DNA from: Ottelia alismoides
Taxonomy: Eukaryota; Streptophyta; Magnoliopsida; Alismatales; Hydrocharitaceae
NCBI GenBank assembly: GCA_037367405.1
Contig: JAZKJV010003270.1
Span: 310,001-374,000 of the forward strand
Direction of reading: 5' to 3'
Length of the DNA stretch: 64,000 nucleotides
Of this stretch, positions 45,017-55,996 are shown one piece after another. A program made the translations under genes and the position numbers. Every line of letters starts with the position of its first letter. Positions within the stretch are counted from its first letter, which is position 1. Below the pieces are notes generated by a model, which was not told the DNA's origin, searched no databases, and saw nothing but the letters and a program-made list of their open reading frames with translations.

Positions 45017-45979
45017 AGTAACATTTAGGTAAAACTTCATTCGATTATGTTGAATTTGTTCGATTTTCATATCCATTCCTGCAAATCGCATCCAACCTCC
45101 GATCTTTTACCTTCAAATCATTTCACCCAACCTCACACGCTTCTCCATACTCTCTCCCGTGATCTGATAAACTCGGATCTGTTCTAGATCTAACAATGTT
45201 GGGTTAGCTTTCCTCACATATGCAAGAACCCAATCCAGCGACCCATCCAGTGTTCCTTGTGTTCTGAATAACTCCAAGCTGAGGCATCATCATCAAGCCT
45301 TTCTTCATAACAGTATGTACGCCCCAAATGATTTGGAGCTTGGAACTATCATCGTACGGATGAACAAGAGCTTCAACTCTAGATCACTTCTTTACGATAT
45401 CTGGAAATTCTAATCATCTCCAGTCGAAGTAGAAGAGGAAGAGCGACATCTTAGAGCGCTCGACATTCAAACAGAGCCTCGATCAAGTGAGATTGGATCG
45501 ATCCATCCTCGTCTGGAGCTTCCTTCTTATTTGTTCCTCCAAAGTATCCAACATCCGTTCGATCAAGAATGAGGTACTTCATATGTGATCTCATGTGTCC
45601 ATTTACGCTCAATTCTCACCCACTTGATCATATCCAGGTGTAAAAATTAGAGCCACATAATCAGCACATGTCCTGCACATGTATCATTGAAAAGTACACC
45701 CTTACCCTTTTTAGTTTCAGTATTTGAAAGTAAATCTAATTATGCTACGTGTCCTACTATGAATGGTTGAATAATTTCATTCATATCCATGTTGGTTGTA
45801 TAATTTTCATTTAAGTCCTTGAGTTGTGTACTTTGGATCGACTCTTCGATGTTAGAGTGAATTGGATAGCCCCACTGGGTTCTCCTGTTGAATCAATTCT
45901 CCTCATTGGAAGAAGATGTACTTATACCCCTGCCTCAATATTGATGAAACTTAAACCCAGGTAGCCTCTATATGGATGT

Positions 45980-46411
45980 ATGGACTGTCTCTTGGGGGGC
46001 GTAGATTGGGAAATGGAGAATCCGTCCTTTCTTCAAGGAGTAAGGATCATGAGCCCTATTAGCCACTCAGAGAGATCTTACCATGGAAAGGGAAAGATAG
46101 ATTGGCATGACAATAGTGGCCGATACAAAGTGACAGGAAAGAGGCTTAAATCAAGAAATATGGATAACCAAGAAGAAGAGGGAACAAAAAGTTTGTATCT
46201 TGGAATCTCAGAAAGGGGAGGATGCAGAGACTCATCAACACAAATTCAAGAAGACCGGAAAGGTGGAACATCATTCCATTATTCCCCTCCGGAGTTCCAT
46301 AAAGTCCTATATCAGGTGTGGATCTTTCATTTGATTCATTTATTCTTTCTGTATGTGACACAGACTCTTTCGTATATGAAGTATATGGTGTCGAGGCCAT
46401 TAACTAACTAA
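45980..46411 (+). other. 143-codon open frame in Solo1, function unknown
   Basis: The frame starts MDCLLGGVDWEMENPSFLQG, is rich in charged and Ser residues, and ends with a hydrophobic stretch (VWIFHLIHLFFLYVT). I do not recognise it. It lies within the solo LTR, so it may be chance, or a leftover of sequence carried in the LTR. No relative was seen elsewhere in the window. Confidence 0.25.
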
Positions 46412-47796
46412 GTCGACTACTAGGTCAAATGCACCCTTCACTTTGATAGAGAGTGAGCTTGGTGATAGTCAGAACAAGCCCAGTAGCCCCTGCAAAAAGC
46501 GATAGGAGCTAGAAGCAAGGAAGCGTGATGACCATCATCGAAAAGATTCTCGTTGACTTGCTCTAGTTTTTTCACCATGATGACTAGGGGGTTGGATATT
46601 AGGGGAAGGAGTTTATCGTGTGTTTTAGTGAATTTGCAATTAAACCAGAATGTTCTATTGTTATTAGTTGAGATGATAGTTTTATAATTTGCAGAATGGT
46701 CTGTGTCTTTTGAATTCATGTACGGGAACACATGAAACTGTGGAATATTTGCATAAAAGGTCCTGAGTATAATTTCTCGTTAATAATTAGTTTAGATACT
46801 TCCGTATATTACATTCTAGTCCTGAATCTGTTGCTTTTAATTTCTTACGTTAATTGCTTGGATTGAATAATTGATTTGCTCTACAATTCCATAAAAATTA
46901 GCATAAAATATAGGCAACTATTTTAACATTCAAAAATTTTGTTTTGAAAATATGTTGATATTTATATTTTTTAAAATTTAAAACAATATATATTTTTTCT
47001 ATTTATCTTGGAAAATTCATAAAAATTGAAATATTTTGAAAAATTCTAAAAAATATTATAGCATATATTCATAGAGTTTTATAACTTGTTTAAATTTCAC
47101 ATAAAAATACTCTTAGAAAATATTTAAAATTGAGAAATAAAAAATTTAAAAATTCATATAAATTCATAGAAAATTCAGAAAAATACATAATTATGCTTGT
47201 TTTAAAGCTTAATAAATTCTCTTCTATTTAAAATTTTGTAGTTTACTTTGTCTGATTTTACTTTTTAAAAATCCAAAACAGTAGCTTGATTTCTGTTTTA
47301 TTCATTATTCAATACTAATTCATTAAAAAATCCTGAAAATTCTAAAATTTCTACAAAAAAACATTAAAATAGAAAACTTTATATAAAACATAAAGTTTTG
47401 GATGTTCGGTTTTTGAGTATTTTTGCTATATTTGAAAAATACAAAAATTTGCATGTTATCCTTCGTACATACATCATTTATAAATTATTTTCAGAATCCT
47501 TAAAAATATATAAAAATTTACGAAATTAAAAATCAACTAAAAATGCAATATTAGAAAATATAAAATTATAAAACTTTTTAGAATATATACATATAACTCT
47601 TTAAAATCCATAAAAATCGATAAATCTCATTAATACCAACTAAAATCAGAAAAAGAATTTAAATTTTTTATTAATTTTTATAATTAATAAACCTATTTTA
47701 ATATATTTGTCTCCTTGTGTTCAACTCTAGAAGATATACTAGGTAAATAAGTAGCATATTCTTCTTCTTAGAGTAAATTTTCTGCTCATCAGCTAG

Positions 47797-48400
47797 AATC
47801 TGAGTCAAGTCACTACCATTTTGTCTGCTTCGCTTTAAGTCCCACTTCTTCGCCTAGAGAGCAGAACTTCATTGTCCCTATCTGATAGTCAAATGAATCT
47901 CCAACGATCCTAAAGAAAGGTTGCCCAAAAATAATATGTGAATCTCCCCAATGATTGGTGGTATCCCTATCAAGGACAGTGAAGTCCACTTTGTAATCGT
48001 GTCCCCCAATCGTTATAATAATGTTCTTGACCTCACCCTTAGCCTTCTTCATTGACTTATTCGTAAATTGGAGTAATGTTTGTGATCTGTATAGTGGTCC
48101 CAACTCTACTTTCTTATATAGAGCTAAGAGTAGGAGATTAATTAGGAATCGTTAATGAGAATACGTACATACACTATGTCATATATATGACTCATCACAT
48201 AATGTGCACCCATCATGTCTCTCTTCTTTATCGATAATTGTTGGTTCTTGAGACAATAAGTAGTGGCAAATGATAAGAAGTGTGTCTTCACATAACTATT
48301 CGATTTCTTCCTACTAACCCTAGTAGGCATGCATCACACAATAAGGTATTTCTAAAATGCAGGGCATACTCATCAAATGGCACCTTAACCGGAATGTTGT
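47797..48400 (-). pseudogene. Ath3 aspartic protease remnant
   Basis: Minus-strand reading shows TTYCLKNQQL and MMGAHYVMSHIYD, then LINLLLLALYKKVELGPLYRS, aligning with the SINLLP and LVKLELGPLYES blocks of Ath1; the active-site DNGSS is degraded to NDS. It continues with NKSMKKAKGEVKNIIITIGG, YKVDFTVLDRD and SHIIFGQPFFRI (ILG motif as IFG). After the Solo1 target site the reading joins STYFSFSLEDDF at 34370 and so leads to the RT half. Confidence 0.75.
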
Positions 48401-49050
48401 CTCTAGAGAACAAAGATTTCCAAAGGCCTTGAGAACTCACTTTTCTATCTCAGATGTCAGTCATTTCACATATCCATAAATACTCAAGGGTTCTTGTTCT
48501 AGCTGTATTATTGCTAAGAAAGGAACGATCAATCATTCTACGCTCAGAGAATGAAGACTTAGAATGATCACTTAAGAAAACTTTCTTTCTTTAGTCGATT
48601 AAAGCAAATTTTTTGAGAGTGGAAAAGCTCTCGAGCTCAATCACCCTGATTTGACAGTTGGCGTCTGTATACTCTCTAATTCACCTAACTCAATAGTACC
48701 TATTTTGGGAATGTCTAGCGCTAAAGTCACTGAATGGGCAAGTCGCTAATCCCTAAAATGGACTATGTAATTCACTTTATCAACTGGTTGAGGGGTGTGC
48801 ATTTTCCCAGAGCTTTCTATCAATCTACCTTTGTATGATTCAACAGGAACCATTCTATTTCCCCCAAAAGCCCCCTCTGACCCCGTGAAGGTGGAAATCC
48901 TTCACCTTTTTCAAATCAGAATCGGATTAGATACGAAGGAAGAAAAGACTAAGAAATTGGGGTTCCCAATGCTTCTCCATGCCCAACAGGATGCATCAAC
49001 TTAGGATGCTTGACTCTTAACCCCAGATTCTATGACGGAGCTTAACCTAA
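48401..49050 (-). other. Possible continuation of the nad7 intron, no gene
   Basis: No open frame of weight. If Gyp2 is removed at its target duplication, this DNA joins directly to the sequence that follows the nad7 exon-like block. Its mixed composition (for example ccccaaaagccccctctgac) is unlike the AT-rich element spacers around it. It could be mitochondrial group II intron sequence, or the degraded gag of Ath3. I cannot decide without a search. Confidence 0.35.
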
Positions 49051-50063
49051 TGTAAAACCCCGAAAACCGAACAGGGACAAAAATGCAAAAATTACAGAAG
49101 GCTGGGCTTAATTCCAAAATCTTTACTTACCCAGAGTTCTAAAAAAATTGCAACGAGAAGTTCATCGCGTAGTGCTCGTCGAGATCCTTGGAACGAGTCT
49201 AAGAACGCGAAAATCCGAATACGGGAGCCCGAGTTATGGCAATTTTAGCAAATAGGGGTTCGAGTCTTATTCGGATCCGGACCTGGATTCGAATCCGAAT
49301 TCGAACCCTTAAATCTGACCCCTATCCTCCAAACCCGACCCAAGCCACCTCTCCAACACTTCCTCTTCCCTTCCTCCGCCCTAGAGCTCACCGGAGCCGC
49401 ATGAGGTCGTCGGAGTGTCCGGTTGCGACGCCGAAGGTGCCCACACAAAGATCTTGTCATGGGGGACTCGTTCCTCACATCCGTAAGGTGCGGATCATCC
49501 CCTCTTGCTGCCGCCTTCCCCATTTTTTTATTCTTTCAATTCAGGTTTCTATTGATATCGTTGAATCTACAATTTCGCATCATAAATTCTCATGCATGTG
49601 TTTGGTGTGATGTTTTCCTCTGATATTGGTGTCTGGTATCTTTAATGAGATTTTCTTTGCATTTTAAATAAACATGATCAACAAAATCCAGTTGCAATGG
49701 TTTATCATTGGTAACAGGATTGGAGCCTCCAACATGCAAGTGATCCTTCAGTTGGAAATTGATAGGGCTTTATTCACGGTCAAGCTTTGATTGTGATATG
49801 GATTTGGAAAGGAGGAATGGCGTGATCGTTGCAGTAAGAGGGATGGAATTTTTGCTGTGTTCGTGATATCAAACAGGGCAAAACCGTTGTGCACAGGCAC
49901 TTGGGGTTCTTTTCACAGGGGGAACAAAAATAGGAGGTATTGCCAAGAAAATTTATGAAGGCATTAAAATGTATCAAATGACTTGACTCAAAGATGCATC
50001 AAATGACTCGACTTGTTAAGAGGGTTTGAACAAAACACATGCCAATAGGGTTCATGGATTCAA

Positions 50064-50297
50064 TTGGTTGAGATGTGTCTCTTGAAAGCAATTCTGGATG
50101 TCTTGGTTCATTGCCATTTTGCAAAACATGGTCTACTTGAAGAGTTAAGTAACCTCGAAGAAGAAGAACACGGGCATTATGCTCATGTTGAAAATCAAGC
50201 AAGATTTTCTAGAGTCCACGTGGAAGCTATTGGGAGGGAAATAGACTCTCTGAACATATCGTCAGAGCCTCTGTCAAATATGATGAACCACATTTAA
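50064..50297 (+). pseudogene. Conserved ORF carried in the Gyp2 5' LTR, shortened copy
   Basis: A 77-codon frame starting MVEMCLLKAILDVLVHCHFA, with an acidic helix-like stretch ELSNLEEEEHGHYAHVEN. It is the counterpart of 57891-58256 in the other LTR but ends early at a stop after SNMM. About ten amino-acid changes separate the copies. I do not recognise the protein. Confidence 0.4.
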
Positions 50298-51853
50298 ATG
50301 TGTAACAAAACACAAGAAAATAAGTTTACTGTACTGCAAAGGTGTTTGGTTTCATTTTTTAAAGCATGCAAAAGTTTTAATTTTGAAATTGAGAGTGAAA
50401 AAAACATGGCAAAGAGGGATTAGTTGTTGAATAAAAAGCGATAAAAAAATAATCATGGGTTTAGAAAGTTGCAACCAAAAAAAAAGAAAAGGAAGGAGCT
50501 GAAGGTAAAGCTTGGCCTTTTAGTAAGGATCATGTTAAGATGATAGTCAAAGCGCTATTACCTATTGTACAGTGATTTGAAAGTAGGCTAGAAGAGATTG
50601 TAGAAGGAAAAATAAAGAAACTGAAGTGTTTAATATAAGATTTGTAGCTAGAGCTTAAGGAAAAAAATATTAAAAAGAATAGCATATGTGCAAAGCTTGT
50701 TCTTAAATTAATGATGCTAAATCTCTAGTAGTTTATCTACATCATTCTGTGGATGTTGTTATTAGACTTGCAACATGAAATGGAATGCAATGCTCATATT
50801 TTTGGGCTCTTGCTTCCATTAGGAAATTGCATTTCAAAAGCTATTGAATGTTTTGATCCAGCAGAGGTATTTGCCTAAATTTCTAATTTATAATGCAAAA
50901 TCGAGTGTCGTTACTAATATTTCATAGCAAATAGTGTAATATAAATCCAGGTTTATTTCAAGTGGTATTTCACAATGACCAAGTGAAAAATGAAAAATGA
51001 TGGTTGCTATATACGTATCCAGTGGATATGTATTACTGGAAGTTCCATTAATCCCTCCAATTTTTGTGAAAAACGCATTATATAATTTGGAGACTGCAGA
51101 TATGAAAGAGCTCACCACTGGAAAAAAACGAGAAGATGTGGGATTCAACTAGAGCACATGGTTGGTCAAGCACGTGGAAGCAAATGTGTGCGAGTAATTG
51201 GTGTGGGGTATACATGCCGTGCATGGAAGGAAGGCGGGATCAGATCCAGTTTTGGTTTCGATTCCCAATCCGAATTCAACACTGAGACCAAATACGATTT
51301 GTTTTCCAATTAAAATTATTATTATTTACACTATTAGCTTAGCTTGGATGATTAAAGGACTTAATAGTTTGGATTCCTATGGGTGTTATCTTCACTTAAC
51401 GACCTGATTATGTATATAATTTAACGAAAATACTGAATAACTAGGAGAAAATGGTCATTCGACTCAAGTCGGCTTAGTGCCTATGTAATCTCATATAAAT
51501 AAACTTATCATTTAAACATAATAATGAGAAGTAAATCTCCAAGGAGAAGCATGCCTCCTTGGAAACTCGGATAGAGACTTGGACAATTGTAAATAACCCG
51601 GTTGAGAGTTTAGTGCTGCTTTAGCTCACTGTGTGTTGCGTGCACTACTTAGTGCTCCTTTTGGCGTCTTAGTGATTTTTTCGCTATGGTGTCGAGTGGT
51701 TTGCGCCTTGTGCTTTGTGCTACGCTTTGGTTCTGTGTGTTCTCCGTTTGGCGATGAGGCCTACGGGCTCTATGTGATCCTCTTGAGATGGGTATTACTA
51801 ACAGGGGGTGTGTGTGGTGATCATAAGCAGTATTAAACTACCGTCCAAGCTCA

Positions 51854-51937
51854 TCTTTCCTTACCAACGTGATTTCTGGGTACTTATAGGTGTTGGTTCC
51901 ACGTATAAGTACCCAGATGCACCTTTGTGAGGAAAGA
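51854..51937. repeat. Long stem-loop in the Gyp2 LTR
   Basis: Outer arms TCTTTCCT (51854-51861) and AGGAAAGA (51930-51937); inner arms CTGGGTACTTATA (51876-51888) and TATAAGTACCCAG (51904-51916), a perfect 13-bp stem around 15 bases. The right LTR keeps it (59666-59749) with some mismatches. Confidence 0.75.
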
Positions 51938-52716
51938 CACTGAGTTCATTAAATAAAAAGCCGTGGACTATGTGATCGGTAGCGATAAATCTAAGATAAA
52001 CGTATTGAGTCAGACCGTACCATTCACTCGAGAACTCTATTGATGGAATGTGGACTTGGATTATTTTTCTAGTGTGGTCCTACTCTCTTATAAATTACAA
52101 TTTGTGTACACTAGATATTCATATTTGTGTTGGGACTATAAGTCGAGTTGTTAGAAGTCACTTTCCACAAGATGGTGTTCTTTGTGATGTGTCATTTCTT
52201 AGTGGATGTTGAGAACAAGAAAGTTGATTTATACTTTGTGGTTCTTCACAGCTGCTTTTTGTACACTTTCTGTTTACCCTTCCAGTTGTTTTACATTCGT
52301 ATTAGGTGCTTTGCTCATAAACCTATTTACGTGAATTCAGTAGGTTTGCAGGAACAACAACCATAGTAATAGGCGGTAAAGGGTTGATTTTCTTACAGCT
52401 TTTGTGATATAATGAGTTCCTGTTCTGTTGAGTTTTACTTGTACATGTACTTCTTTTTGAGAGACATGATGGTGATGTATGCACGTAGATATAAGTGCAT
52501 GGTGATATATACTTGTTGCTACAATTCTAAATCATGTTGTATAAAATTTTTGTGGACATGATGTATGAATGGAATGAAAATGAAAAAAAAGATGCAGTCC
52601 TCCCTTCTTTACTATTCTCCTGCAAGTTTGGTACAGCTTGTATTTCGAATGTAGAATCGTATGTGTAGATGTGTATTTGCTGAGTATATGGATCCCTGGG
52701 GAGGGGCGTCACAGCA

Positions 52717-52729
52717 TGGTATCAGAGCA
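52717..52729 (+). other. Gyp2 primer-binding site (tRNA-Met type)
   Basis: TGGTATCAGAGCA lies three bases after the LTR. It matches the complement of initiator tRNA-Met and fixes the LTR edge. Confidence 0.9.
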
Positions 52730-52900
52730 ATGATACTCCAATACACTTCTCAAATATGATTCTTATGTGGTATTCGAAATAGGATAGTGTATGGACCTTG
52801 AACCTACACGAGTCCCTGGAGATTAGTATACTTAGTTACATGTCCACATGTCCCTCGATGGTACAAAAAAATAGTAACGTTATGGTTCTTGTGCAGGACC

Positions 52901-54307
52901 ATGCCGCCACGAGTCGACCCAGATGTGGCGCAGCAGTTGGCCCTGCTGGTTCAGGCTGTTCAGGGCATCCTACAGCACCAGGAGCAGCTAGAGAAGAGGC
53001 TTTAAGAGTAGTCTGACCCCTCCTATAGACCTTCATGGGAGGAGTCCAGCATACATACGGTGCCATCATTAGATTCAGAATGAGATGAGGATCTGGATGC
53101 TTTACAGAAGCATCATACTACATATGCTACCTACCAGAGATCCCAGGTACCACAATTCCTTGGCACCACTACACCAGTTGACGCAGAGTTGTGGACGAAG
53201 CATGTGTCAAAGGTGCTACGGATTATCCATGCTCCAGCAGATAGTTGGCTTACTTTTGCACAATTTTCATTGGTTGGATATGCTAAGAGATGGTGGAATT
53301 CCATCAAGGAGCACCTCACAGAGCCGATTACTTGGGAGTTATTTGTGGATGAGTTTCGCGAAGAGTTCTATCCAGACCATTGGGTTGAAGAGCAGAGGAG
53401 AGAGTTTGCATAGCTGAGACAGGGCTCCATGATAGCTCAAGAGTACCTGATCCGCTATACTGAGCTTGCACGCCACTCTCCTGCCACCACAGCCTACCCA
53501 CGAGAGAACTTGCAAAAGTTCATCTGTGGCATGAGAGAGGAGGTACAAGATTGTTTGTCTACTTTGGATCCCACCTCTATCAAGGAGGTGAAAGTGAAGG
53601 TGACAAAGTGGGAGGCTACTCAAAGACGACAACCTACAAGATAGACACAGTCTCATACTGAACATTACAGCAGAACATCGCATCGAGATTCACTCCGTCC
53701 TCACAGAAATCACCGTTTCCACCCATTTGCGGTGGTCCCAACTACCACAGGTTCCACTTCGTCTCACACATTGGGACATGTTTTGGCTAGTCGTGGTGCA
53801 TCATCTTCCCGACCTCCCATACACCAACAGAGCCACAAATCGCGGGGGGACAATATGGTTTCTGGAGGATCGTTCTCACCACGAGTATGTTTTCATTACC
53901 GTCAGCCTGGTCATTTCATAGCACAGTGTCCCCAGCATGCTAGTGGTTCGGATACCCCTCAGCAGACACATAGTGCAGTAGGACCCAATTATTCGCAGGC
54001 ACAACGAGGGCAGTTGAATGCCATTAGTCAAGAGCAGTCCCCTGCCTCCATTTCAGTTGTCCGAGGTACGATTATTATATATAGAATTTTATTTCACAAT
54101 TTCTTCAACCTTACGTCACACTCTTGTTTTGTGTTGGGAATCCACGAACCGATATCAGGGATAAGTTGCCTCGCTTGCTCACTAGTATATAAGTCCGAAA
54201 CCTCGAGTTTGGCTCTCTTTGAGATTTTTATGGATTTTGTCCTTTTCTTTGAGATTTTTATAGACAACACAAGAATGAGATTTATAGGATTACACATCAA
54301 GTCTTGA
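52901..54307 (+). pseudogene. Gyp2 gag, several in-frame stops
   Basis: One reading frame runs from the ATG at 52901 (MPPRVDPDVAQQLALLVQAV) to 54307 with stops near 53004, 53080, 53411 and 53642 but no shift that I can see. It contains the capsid core (AKRWWNSIKEHL, EFYPDHWVEE), the GSMIAQEYLIRYTELARHSP block and a zinc knuckle CFHYRQPGHFIAQC near 53890-53935, where the second Cys ligand is Tyr. After SVVRG the frame resembles the start of protease but DSGATHS is degraded to NLTSHS, and it ends before the right LTR. The intact phase despite stops suggests fairly recent decay. Confidence 0.85.
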
Positions 54308-54938
54308 GGATGAGACTTCCTTTGAGATTTTTATGATGTAAAACCCCACAACCCAAACAGGGACAAAAATGCAAAAGTTACAGAAGTCTGGGATTAATTG
54401 CAAAATCTGTACTTACCCAGAGTTCAAAAAAATTCCAACAAGGAGTTCATCGCGTAGTGCTCATCGAGATCTTTCCAACAAGTCCAAGAACGTAAAAATT
54501 CGAGTTTGGGAGCCCGAGTTATGGCAATTTTAGCAAAGATGGGTTCGAGTATTATTCGGATCCGGATCCGGATCCGAATCCGAATTTTAACCCTTAAATC
54601 AAACCCCTCTCCTCCAAACCCGACCCAAGCCCCCTCTCCAACACTTCCTTTTCCCTTCCTCCGCCCTAGAGCTCATCGGAGCCGCCTGAGGTCGCCGGAG
54701 TGTCCGGTCGCGAAGCCGAAGGTGCACACATGAAGATCTCATCGTGGGGGACTCGTTCCTCACCTTCATAAGGTGCGGATCATCCCCTCTTGCTACCGCC
54801 TTCTACATTTTTTTATTCTTTCAGTTTGGGGTTCAGTTGATATCGTTGAATCTACAATTTCGCATCATAAAATCTCATGCGGGTGATCGGTGTGATGTTT
54901 GGATCTGATATTGGTGTCGGGTATCTGTAGTGAGATTT

Positions 54939-55408
54939 TGATGCAAACAAGATTCAACGTCGACGATAAAATTTAAAATATTTGAATGGTGGAATTTCAG
55001 TGGAGAAAATAGAGGGGTTGAGGAGAGAAGCACGCCTATTGCGCGACGTTGAAGGAGGAAGAACGTGTAGACCGCGAGGGGAAGAGAGAAGAGAGAGGAG
55101 ATAGAGAATAATTCTTAATTAATTATCAAACCAGACTAACTAAAAACATTGGACCCTCATCCCTTTATATAGGAGGGAAGAGATTACAAAAATAGTAAAC
55201 TAATTTAAATTGACAACTAATTACCCTAATTAGACTCTAACTAATTAACCGATAAAATTTAAAAATCAAATCTATGACTAATTGTTGGAGATCATAGGCG
55301 ATCTCATTTATTTAATTAAAGACATGATGACTTAAATAAACGTAATTAAAATTAACCAATAAAATTAGATAAATAATTGGCCCTATATGTTTACTCCACG
55401 CTGCACCA
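54939..55408 (-). repeat. 3' LTR of Trg1, 470 bp
   Basis: It is near identical to 57010-57475; small indels (for example ccagactaactaaaaac against ctgtgactaaaaac) separate them. A tttatatagg stretch near 55165 may contain its promoter. Confidence 0.85.
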
Positions 55409-55423
55409 ACTCTCCTCCGCTTT
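55409..55423 (-). other. Trg1 polypurine tract
   Basis: The minus strand reads AAAGCGGAGGAGAGT directly before the 3' LTR start TGGTGCAGC. Purine-rich in the right place to prime plus-strand synthesis. Confidence 0.75.
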
Positions 55424-55996
55424 AAAAATTCGTCTCCCGACGAATTACTGGATCTGCAGGCTTGGAGGTCGAATATGCGTGCTCAGTCATCTTCTGGAAG
55501 AATTGGTGTGGGGCGAATGGCAGAATCCATATGCGGGCGTGGGTGATGCGGCCTTCGTGGTCGAAGAACATGTGTGGCGCGAACAGCAACGTCTTCTTGA
55601 TTGTTGTCTTCTCCTTGAGATGCTCGAAGAATTGATGAGGCATGAACAACATGGCCTTTGGAAAATCCATAGCGAAGCAATGACACAAGGAGAGGAGGGG
55701 AGGAGATGTGTCCAAGGAAGGAAGCCATGGGGTCCTTATATAGGGGAAGCCCAAGGCCCTAGTCCTATTTGGATAAGGAGGGTCCCCAGATTTCTGATTT
55801 ACAACATTCTTTTTTAAATATTTTTGCTGCTGGGGGCTTGGGCGTAATTTTCGTACCCCTTCATTACAACTTATTTTGTGAGAGGAGCCTTTGAACCTTC
55901 CCTTTCTGGGGGGGGGGGGGGTTGTGTAATTTTTCCCACTTAATTTCTCAACCCCAAATCTCGAGGATGTGGTTTCTCCTGTATGGAGTTCCCGTG
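55424..55996 (-). other. Trg1 3' UTR with three-copy motif and G run
   Basis: Between the ORF and purine tract. Three spaced copies of a word like gaagaattggtgtgg.gcgaa lie at about 55495, 55564 and 55627 (plus strand). A run of 14 G stands at 55908-55921. No clear gene; open frames on both strands overlap the repeats. Confidence 0.5.

Larger units (their letters stand above)
34371..47791 (+). mobile_element. Solo1: solo LTR of about 4.36 kb, split by Ath4
   Basis: The left end starts TGATTAATCACC after gctag (34366-34370); the right end is GCTCATCA (47791) followed by gctag (47792-47796), a perfect 5-bp target duplication. Removing it restores a continuous Ath3 reading between protease and RT. 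Only one LTR is present, with no primer site or internal region, so it is a solo LTR left by LTR-LTR recombination. The parts are 34371-35960 and 45022-47791. The word gactccagtcaactc at about 35497 recurs in LTR5 near the right window edge, so the two are one family. Confidence 0.8.
49051..52713 (+). repeat. 5' LTR of Gyp2, 3663 bp
   Basis: Starts TGTAAAACCCC and ends GGGGCGTCACA, three bases before the primer site. It aligns along its length with 54337-60523 minus Trg1. The U3 start has the block gtgctcgtcgagatcc (49172-49187), the word gagcccgagttatggc and GGATCC/GAATCC palindromes (49271-49300), shared with Gyp1. It carries an open frame at 50064-50297 and a strong stem-loop at 51854-51937. 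Confidence 0.9.

Noticed and set aside
46860..47700. AT-rich stretch considered as an internal region of Solo1
   Set aside because: The target duplication places it inside the LTR, and similar AT-rich sequence occurs in LTR5. No coding content.
54506..54733. ORF starting MGARVMAIL with Ile-Arg repeats, also at 5357-5139 (minus) and in the Gyp2 5' LTR
   Set aside because: The shared start comes from the conserved U3 phrase gagcccgagttatggc and the GGATCC array. The rest of the frame differs between families, so nucleotide conservation explains it.
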